A stretch of 64,000 nucleotides of DNA from Streptomyces changanensis (lineage in GTDB: Bacteria > Actinomycetota > Actinomycetes > Streptomycetales > Streptomycetaceae). Both the position numbers and the translations under genes were made by a program. Positions 58,519 to 64,000 of the stretch are shown piece after piece; positions within the stretch are counted from its first letter, which is position 1; each line of letters starts with the position of its first letter. The notes beneath the pieces are model-generated. The model was not told the origin of the DNA. It ran no database searches and was given only the letters and a program-made list of their open reading frames with translations. The DNA is taken from the NCBI RefSeq assembly GCF_024600715.1, contig NZ_CP102332.1, positions 620,001-684,000 on the forward strand, given 5' to 3'.

Positions 58519-59598
58519 CTAGCGGGCCATCTCCTCCTTCAGCGCGAGGACGAACGCGTCCACGTCGTCCTCGGTCGTGTCGAAGGAGCACATCCAGCGC
58601 ACGTCGCCGGCCGCCTCGTTCCAGAAGTAGAACCGGAAGCGCTTCTGCAGGCGCAGGGTCGCCTCCTGCGGCAGCCGCGCGAAGACGGCGTTGGCCTGGA
58701 CGGGGTAGAGGATCTCCACGCCGTCGACCGCGCGGACGCCCTCCGCGAGCCGCTGCGCCATGGCGTTGGCGTGCCGGGCGTTGCGCAGCCACAGGTCCTT
58801 GGCGAGCAGCGCCTCGAACTGGACCGACAGGAAGCGCATCTTCGAGGCCAGCTGCATGGACATCTTGCGCAGGTGCTTCATGTACCGGCCGGCCTCGGGG
58901 TCGAGGACGATGACGGCCTCGCCGAAGAGCATGCCGTTCTTGGTGCCGCCGAGGGACACCACGTCGACGCCGACCGCGTTGGTGAACGCGCGCATCGGCA
59001 TGTTCAGCGAGGCGGCCGCGTTCGCCAGCCGCGCGCCGTCGACGTGCACCTTCATGCCCAGCCCGTGGGCGTGCTCGACGATGGCCCGGATCTCGTCGGG
59101 CGTGTAGACGGTGCCCAGCTCGCTGTTCTGCGCGAGGGACACCACCTGCGGCATGGCGCGGTGCTCGTCGTCCCAGCCGAACGCCTGCCGGTCGATCAGC
59201 TCGGGGGTGAGCTTGCCGTCCGGCGTCGGCACGGTGAGCAGCTTGAGCCCGGCCATGCGCTCCGGCGCGCCGCCCTCGTCCACGTTGATGTGGGCGCTCT
59301 CGGCGCAGACCACCGCGCCCCACCGGTCGGTGAGGGCCTGGAGGGCGGTGACGTTGGCGCCGGTGCCGTTGAACACCGGGAACGCCTCGGCTGTGGGGCC
59401 GAAGTGGCTGTGGATGACCCGCTGGAGGTGGTCGGTGTACTCGTCCTCGCCGTAGGAGACCTGGTGGCCGCCGTTGGCCAGGGCTATCGCGGCGAGAACC
59501 TCCGGGTGGGCCCCGGCGTAGTTGTCGCTCGCGAACCCGCGCACGGACGGGTCGTGGTGGCGGCGCGCGTCGGTACGGGTCGGGAGGGCCGGGGTCAC
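58519..59598 (-). CDS. low-specificity L-threonine aldolase-like PLP enzyme
   Basis: This 359-residue PLP enzyme has GFASDNYAGAHPEVLAAIAL, FNGTGANVTALQALTDRWGA, AHINVDEGGAPERMAGLKLL, LGMKVHVDGARLANAAASLN and VSLGGTKNGMLFGEAVIVLD (PLP Lys in GGTKN), as in threonine aldolases and their beta-eliminating relatives. It should split L-threonine into glycine and acetaldehyde. GTG 59598 overlaps the upstream SDR stop (GTGA), so it is translationally coupled. The upstream GTG giving VADPQ is an alternative. It is the last gene of the operon with the DUF6421-like gene and SDR. Confidence 0.9.
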   Translation of the reverse strand: MTPALPTRTDARRHHDPSVRGFASDNYAGAHPEVLAAIALANGGHQVSYGEDEYTDHLQRVIHSHFGPTAEAFPVFNGTGANVTALQALTDRWGAVVCAESAHINVDEGGAPERMAGLKLLTVPTPDGKLTPELIDRQAFGWDDEHRAMPQVVSLAQNSELGTVYTPDEIRAIVEHAHGLGMKVHVDGARLANAAASLNMPMRAFTNAVGVDVVSLGGTKNGMLFGEAVIVLDPEAGRYMKHLRKMSMQLASKMRFLSVQFEALLAKDLWLRNARHANAMAQRLAEGVRAVDGVEILYPVQANAVFARLPQEATLRLQKRFRFYFWNEAAGDVRWMCSFDTTEDDVDAFVLALKEEMAR

Positions 59599-60353
59599 GG
59601 CTTGGGGGTCAGCCACAGGCGCTGTCCATTCACATCCTGGGCGGGCCGGTCCCAGACGCCGACGATGGCATCGGCCAGGTCCGTGACGTCGGTGAAGCCC
59701 GCGAACTTCGCGTTGGGGCGCTCGGCGCGCATGGCGTCGTGCACCAGTGCCTTGATCACCAGGATCGTAGCCGCGGCCGTCGGGCCGTCCTCGCCCCCCG
59801 CCTTGCGGAAGGCGTCGCCGAGCGCGAGGGTCCACGCCTCGGCGGCGGCCTTGGCGGCGGCGTACGCGGCGTTGCCCTCGGTGGGGTTGCTCGCGCCGGA
59901 CTGGCTCACGAGGACGAACCGGCCGCGGTCGCTGCGCCCGAGCGCCTCGTGGAAGGCGAGGGAGGTGTGCTGCACGGTGCGGACGAGGAGCTTGTCCAGC
60001 ACCTCCCAGTCGGCGAGGTCGGTGTCGGCGAAGGTCTTGCCGCCGCGCCATCCGCCGACGAGGTGGACGAGCCCGTCGATCCGCCCGAACTCCTCCTCGG
60101 TGCGCGCCGCCCACGCGCGGGTGGCCGCCGGGTCGAGCAGGTCGACGGTCTCACCGGCGACGGCGGCGTCGCCGTGCGCGGACCGGGCCGCGTCGACGGC
60201 CTCCGCGAGGCGGCCGGCGTCGGCGTCGGCGGCGACGACGGTCGCGCCGGCGGCGGCCAGCCGCAGTACGGCGGCGCGGCCGGCCGGGCCGGCCGCCCCG
60301 GCCACCGCGACGACCGCTCCGTCGAGCGCCGCGCCGTTCCCGTCAGTGGTCAT
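59595..60353 (-). CDS. short-chain dehydrogenase/reductase
   Basis: This 252-residue SDR starts with AVVAVAGAAGPAGRAAVLRL, a variant of the TGxxxGxG dinucleotide motif, and carries GLVHLVGGWRGGKTFADTDL, catalytic Ser in FVLVSQSGASNPTEG, and YxxxK in AAYAAAKAAAEAWTLALGDA. The substrate is unknown. It probably uses NAD(P)H. ATG 60353 follows AGGAGGCAGGG. Its stop overlaps the threonine aldolase start, and it lies 62 bases downstream of the DUF6421-like gene, so the three form one operon. A role in aldehyde or threonine-derived metabolism is possible but not shown. Confidence 0.9.
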   Translation of the reverse strand: MTTDGNGAALDGAVVAVAGAAGPAGRAAVLRLAAAGATVVAADADAGRLAEAVDAARSAHGDAAVAGETVDLLDPAATRAWAARTEEEFGRIDGLVHLVGGWRGGKTFADTDLADWEVLDKLLVRTVQHTSLAFHEALGRSDRGRFVLVSQSGASNPTEGNAAYAAAKAAAEAWTLALGDAFRKAGGEDGPTAAATILVIKALVHDAMRAERPNAKFAGFTDVTDLADAIVGVWDRPAQDVNGQRLWLTPKP

Positions 60354-60415
60354 GGTCCCTGCCTCCTGCGTCTGCGTTCCGGACGTCCCGGTCCTACCCT
60401 GCGTGCCGTCCGCGC

Positions 60416-61813
60416 TCACGCGGGGGTCCCCTCGACGTCGGCGGCGGTGATGCCCTTGGTGGAGGCGATCACGGACTTCAGCTTCTTGGCGAGGGCCTCG
60501 TAGAACATGCTGAGCGGGAACTCGTCCGGCAGCACGTCGTCGACGAGGCGGCGCGGCGGCTGGGTCACGTCCAGCGCGTCCGGGCCCTTGGCCCAGCGGG
60601 AGCCGGGGTGCGGGGCGAGGTAGGTGGAGACGAAGTCGTACGCGGCGAACCAGTGGACCAGCTTGGGCCGGTCGATGCCGTCGCGGTACAGCTGCTCGAT
60701 CTCGCCGCAGAGCCGGTTGGTGACCTCGGGGGCGCGCCGCCAGTCGATGTGGAGGGTGTTGTCGGTCCAGCGGATCACGTCGTTCTTGTGCAGGTACGCG
60801 AAGAGCAGCTGGCCGCCGAGGCCGTCGTAGTTGCGCACGCGGTCGCCGGTGACCGGGAAGCGGAACATCCGGTCGAAGAGCACGGCGTACTGGACGTCGC
60901 GGCCGTGGGGGTTGCCCTCGGCCTCCAGGCGCACGGCCTCCTTGAAGGCGGTGAGGTCGCACCGCAGCTCCTCCAGGCCGTACATCCAGAACGGCTGGCG
61001 CTGCTTGATCATGAACGGGTCGAAGGGCAGGTCGCCGTGGCTGTGGGCGCGGTCGTGGACCATGTCCCACAAGACGAACGCCTGCTCGCAGCGCGCCTGG
61101 TCGCCGAGCATCCGCCGGATGTCCTCGGGCAGCTCCACGCCCAGTACGTCGACGGCGGCCTCGGTGACGCGGCGGAAGCGGGCGGCCTCGCGGTCGCAGA
61201 AGATGCCGCCCCACGTGAACCGCTCCGGGGCCTCGCGCACGGCGACGGTCTCGGGGAAGAGGACGGCGGAGTTGGTGTCGTAGCCGGCGGTGAAGTCCTC
61301 GAAGGTGATGCCGCAGAAGAGCGGGTTGTCGTAGCGGGTGGCCTCCAGCTCGGCGAGCCACTCGGGCCAGACCATCCGCAGGACGACGGCTTCCAGGTTG
61401 CGGTCCGGGTTGCCGTTCTGCGTGTACATCGGGAACACCACGAGGTGCTGCCGGCCGTCGACGCGCTCGGCGGCGGGCTGGAACGCCAGCAGGGAGTCGA
61501 GGAAGTCCGGCACGCCGTAGCCGGCGGCGGCCCACTTGCGCAGGTCGGCGACGAGGGCGCGGTGGTAGTCGGCGCCGTGCGGGAGCAGCGGGGACAGTTC
61601 CTCGACGGCCGTGACGATCCGGTCGAGCGCGGTGTCGGCGTCCGCGCGGGCCGGGGCGTCCTCGGCGTTGAAGTCGATGGAGCCGTCCGCGGACTGCAGG
61701 ACGCGGATCTCCTCCACGGCATTCTTGAGCCCGGCCCACGCGGGGTGGTCGACCACCCTCATGTCGGTGGCCGGCGTTCCACCGGCTACGTCCTGGACAA
61801 GAATTTCCGTCAT
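60416..61813 (-). CDS. DUF6421-like conserved protein of unknown function
   Basis: This 465-residue protein is a long soluble enzyme-like chain without membrane helices or a known cofactor motif. Conserved-looking parts include WAAAGYGVPDFLDSLLAFQP, VFPMYTQNGNPDRNLEAVVL, VWPEWLAELEATRYDNPLFC, VLWDMVHDRAHSHGDLPFDP (His-rich, a possible metal site) and IKQRQPFWMYGLEELRCDLT. I recall it as the DUF6421 family, found next to SDR and threonine aldolase genes in Streptomyces. ATG 61813 follows GGAGGAAG, and a TACGGT promoter lies 36 bases before it. The HDRAHSHGD block hints at metal-dependent chemistry. Confidence 0.8.
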   Translation of the reverse strand: MTEILVQDVAGGTPATDMRVVDHPAWAGLKNAVEEIRVLQSADGSIDFNAEDAPARADADTALDRIVTAVEELSPLLPHGADYHRALVADLRKWAAAGYGVPDFLDSLLAFQPAAERVDGRQHLVVFPMYTQNGNPDRNLEAVVLRMVWPEWLAELEATRYDNPLFCGITFEDFTAGYDTNSAVLFPETVAVREAPERFTWGGIFCDREAARFRRVTEAAVDVLGVELPEDIRRMLGDQARCEQAFVLWDMVHDRAHSHGDLPFDPFMIKQRQPFWMYGLEELRCDLTAFKEAVRLEAEGNPHGRDVQYAVLFDRMFRFPVTGDRVRNYDGLGGQLLFAYLHKNDVIRWTDNTLHIDWRRAPEVTNRLCGEIEQLYRDGIDRPKLVHWFAAYDFVSTYLAPHPGSRWAKGPDALDVTQPPRRLVDDVLPDEFPLSMFYEALAKKLKSVIASTKGITAADVEGTPA

Positions 61814-61848
61814 TTCACTTCCTCCACAGGAGAACCTCGCGTCAAGGC

Positions 61849-61854
61849 ACCGTA
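61849..61854 (-). promoter_or_regulatory. -10 hexamer TACGGT for the DUF6421-SDR-aldolase operon
   Basis: TACGGT (minus strand, within TATACGGT) is 36 bases upstream of the ATG, giving a short leader that includes a full ribosome binding site. Confidence 0.5.
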
Positions 61855-62112
61855 TACATCCGGGCTTACCCCCCACAAGGGGCCCTGACGTAAATTATCC
61901 TGCCCGACCCCCCTCCGAGCCGCCAATTTTCCCGTCCGGGGTGGCCGGTGCACTCGGTTCGGTCGCGGCCGGAGGGCGGCAGCCGGGTCGTGGGGGGCCG
62001 GACGGTTCCGCGCGGGGAGGGTTCCGCCGCGCAGCCGGGCGGTTACGCTGCGAACGGGCCGCGCGGGCAGCCGATCCGCGTGGGATCCGCCGTCGACGGA
62101 AGCGAGAGAACC

Positions 62113-62796
62113 TTGAGTTTCCTCACCATCGGTCATCGCGGAGTGATGGGCGTCGAGCCCGAGAACACCCTGAGGTCCTTCGTCCGCGCGGAGCGGGCGG
62201 GCATGGACGCCATCGAACTGGACCTGCACCTGAGCAAGGACGGCGCGCTGGTCGTCATGCACGACGCGGAGGTGGACCGCACCACGGACGGGACCGGGCC
62301 GGTCGCCGACCTGACGCTCGCCGAGCTGCGCGGCCTCGACGCCGGGCGGGGCGAGCGCGTCCCGGTCCTCGACGAGGTGCTGGACGCGGTGCGCTCGCCG
62401 ATCCAGGCGGAGATCAAGGACGTGGCCGCCGCCCGCGTCCTGGCCGAGCTGATGCTCCGCCGCGACCTGGCGGCCCGCGTCGAGGTGTCGTCCTTCCACG
62501 ACGACGCCGTCGCGGAGGTGGGCCGCCTGGTGCCGGGCGCGCGGACGGTGCTCGTCGCCGAGGAGTGGGGGCCGGACATCGCCGAGCGCGCCCGCGCGGC
62601 CGGCGCGGGCGCGCTCGCGCTGGACATCCGCCGCCTCACGCTGGAGACGGCGGACCTGGCCCGCGCCGCCGGCCTGCGGCTCATCGGCTGGGTCGTCAAC
62701 ACCCCGCAGCATCTCCGGCTGGCCCGCGCGCTGGAGCTGGACGGCGTGACGACGGACTATCCGGAGATCCGGCGCACGGGCCGCTTCCTCGCCTGA
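62113..62796 (+). CDS. glpQ: glycerophosphodiester phosphodiesterase
   Basis: This 227-residue enzyme has the GDPD catalytic motifs: FLTIGHRGVMGVEPENTLRS (His8, Arg9, Glu), DAIELDLHLSKDGALVVMHD (metal Glu/Asp and second His) and IQAEIKDVAAARVL. It should hydrolyse glycerophosphodiesters to glycerol-3-phosphate and an alcohol. No signal peptide is present, so it is probably cytosolic. The start is TTG 62113, because the GHRG motif begins 7 residues later as is usual and no ATG or GTG fits; GAGAGA lies upstream. The final part TDYPEIRRTGRFLA is typical. Confidence 0.92.
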   Translation: MSFLTIGHRGVMGVEPENTLRSFVRAERAGMDAIELDLHLSKDGALVVMHDAEVDRTTDGTGPVADLTLAELRGLDAGRGERVPVLDEVLDAVRSPIQAEIKDVAAARVLAELMLRRDLAARVEVSSFHDDAVAEVGRLVPGARTVLVAEEWGPDIAERARAAGAGALALDIRRLTLETADLARAAGLRLIGWVVNTPQHLRLARALELDGVTTDYPEIRRTGRFLA

Positions 62797-62999
62797 CCTC
62801 CGCCGCCTCCCCACCACCGCCCCTGCCACCGCCCCGTCGTGGCGCCCCGCCGCCGGGCACGCCCCCGGAGGCGCCCGGGCCACTTCCGCCCCAGGTGTAA
62901 CCGGCATGCCCCGGGGAACCCGCGTGCTGGATTCTGCCGGTCCCGGCAGCTCCCGAGAGGACAGGGACGCACACGGACGGACGCGACAGGGGCGGTCAC

Positions 63000-64000
63000 A
63001 TGAGCAACGGTTTCCTCGGACCCGAGGGCTTCGGCCCGGACCCGTTCAGCGAGTTCCTCGGCCGCCTGTTCGGGGGCACCCCCGCCTCGTCGGCGGCGCG
63101 CCGCGGCCCCCGGTACATCGACATCGCCCGGATGATGAGCGAACCGGCCCGCCGCATGGTGGACGACGCGGCGTCCTACGCGGCCGAGCACGGCAGCGCG
63201 GACCTGGAGACGGAGCACCTGCTGCGGGCTGCGCTGGAGACCGAGCCGACACGCGACCTGGTCGTCCGGGCCGGCGCCGACCCGGACGAGCTCGCGGCGG
63301 AGATCGACCGCACCGCCGGGGAGGGGCCGCCGCAGTCCCGGATCGCCGTCACGCCCGCCGTCAAGCGCGCCCTGCTGGACGCCCACGACCTGGCGCGGCA
63401 CATCGGCGCCTCCTACATAGGGCCCGAGCACGTGCTCGCGGCGCTGGCCGCCAACCCCGACTCGGCCGCCGGCCGCATCCTGCGGGCCGCCCGCTTCGAC
63501 CCGGGGTCGGTCCCGGGCCCGCCGTCGCGCTCCCCCTCCCCGTCCGGCGGCCCGTCCGGCGGATGGGAGAACACCGCCGCCGACCAGCGCCCCGCTCCGC
63601 AGCGGGGGACGCCGACCCTCGACAAGTACGGGCGCGACCTCACCGACATCGCCCGGGCCGGCCGCATCGACCCGGTCATCGGCCGCGAACAGGAGATCGA
63701 GCAGACCGTCGAGGTGCTCTCCCGGCGCGGCAAGAACAACCCCGTCCTCATCGGTGACGCGGGCGTCGGCAAGACCGCCGTCGTCGAGGGGCTCGCCCAG
63801 CGCATCGCCGACGACGACGTCCCCGACTCGCTGCGCGGCCGCCGCGTCGTCGCCCTCGACATGACGAGCGTCGTCGCCGGCACCCGCTACCGCGGCGACT
63901 TCGAGGAGCGCATGACGGCGATCATCGAGGAGGTCCGCACGCACTCCGGCGAACTCGTCCTCTTCATCGACGAACTGCACACCGCCGTCGGGGCAGGCGG
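63000..64000 (+). CDS. clpC: ClpC-like AAA+ ATPase, N-terminal part
   Basis: The first 333 residues of a Clp/Hsp100 protein lie here and run off the right edge. There are Clp N-domain repeats ([40 protein letters not shown] and [20 protein letters not shown]), a short variable linker ([17 protein letters not shown]), then the first AAA+ domain with [20 protein letters not shown], Walker [21 protein letters not shown], a glycine-rich loop [12 protein letters not shown] and Walker [15 protein letters not shown]. It should unfold proteins for the ClpP protease or act alone as a disaggregase. ATG 63000 follows ACAGGGGCGG. The N-terminal start [10 protein letters not shown] is unlike canonical ClpC, so it is a ClpC/ClpA paralogue. 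Confidence 0.9.
   Translation, partial: MSNGFLGPEGFGPDPFSEFLGRLFGGTPASSAARRGPRYIDIARMMSEPARRMVDDAASYAAEHGSADLETEHLLRAALETEPTRDLVVRAGADPDELAAEIDRTAGEGPPQSRIAVTPAVKRALLDAHDLARHIGASYIGPEHVLAALAANPDSAAGRILRAARFDPGSVPGPPSRSPSPSGGPSGGWENTAADQRPAPQRGTPTLDKYGRDLTDIARAGRIDPVIGREQEIEQTVEVLSRRGKNNPVLIGDAGVGKTAVVEGLAQRIADDDVPDSLRGRRVVALDMTSVVAGTRYRGDFEERMTAIIEEVRTHSGELVLFIDELHTAVGAG

Overview
The window is very GC-rich (runs of G/C, third codon positions almost always G or C), has many GTG and some TTG starts, and its proteins (HpnB-type glycosyltransferase, TerD pairs, ROK/LacI/PucR-like regulators, mycothiol-type DinB protein, DUF6643/DUF6332/DUF6421-like families) point to a Streptomyces or close relative. 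All calls come from reading the sequence; no database was searched. I see no tRNA, rRNA, CRISPR array, transposase or integrase, so this looks like ordinary chromosome with some decayed genes.

Left part (1-13 kb) is a stress and central-metabolism block: the end of a LutC-like lactate utilisation gene, a remnant of an Acg-type nitroreductase, a D-lactate dehydrogenase-like enzyme, a two-RCK ion-channel-like protein, a CPA-type cation/proton antiporter, a glucose 1-dehydrogenase, a gluconokinase, a DUF488 protein and two tandem universal stress proteins. The mix resembles redox/dormancy gene clusters of actinobacteria. It is followed (12.5-14.5 kb) by an RsbQ-RsbP-RsbV-like partner-switching set in which the RsbQ-like hydrolase is truncated and has lost its nucleophile, and the STAS gene carries an apparent one-base frameshift near its end.

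Middle part (14.6-42 kb) holds a GAF/PucR-type regulator, 3-hydroxybutyrate dehydrogenase, Nudix, apolipoprotein N-acyltransferase, a racemase, an HpnB-like glycosyltransferase, a double TerD protein, a MOSC protein, a beta-helix/AAA+ fusion, a large membrane protein with split alpha/beta-hydrolase motifs, a DeoR regulator coupled to an SRPBCC gene, a Cds1-like cysteine desulfhydrase, an RsbW-like ATPase, a methyltransferase, a divergent ROK regulator/MFS exporter pair with an operator-like inverted repeat, and several small enzymes. Many genes here have a -10 hexamer (TANNNT or CANNNT) 6-7 bases before the start codon, so they are probably transcribed as leaderless mRNAs.

Right part (42-64 kb) holds a geranylgeranyl-reductase-like flavoprotein diverging from an M20 dipeptidase, a P-loop kinase/Nudix fusion, a DUF3048 lipoprotein, a small tyrosine phosphatase, a ROK sugar kinase and LacI regulator that share a 12-bp perfect palindrome, a Ser/Thr kinase with an extracellular SH3-like tail, a CitE-like aldolase under a palindromic operator, etfBA with a strong terminator, a flavin reductase, a thioredoxin with a repetitive tail, a PlsC acyltransferase, an operon of DUF6421-type protein, SDR and threonine aldolase, a glycerophosphodiesterase and the start of a ClpC-like ATPase. 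Convergent pairs are usually separated by clear hairpins; the best is a 22-bp perfect stem at 58449-58496.
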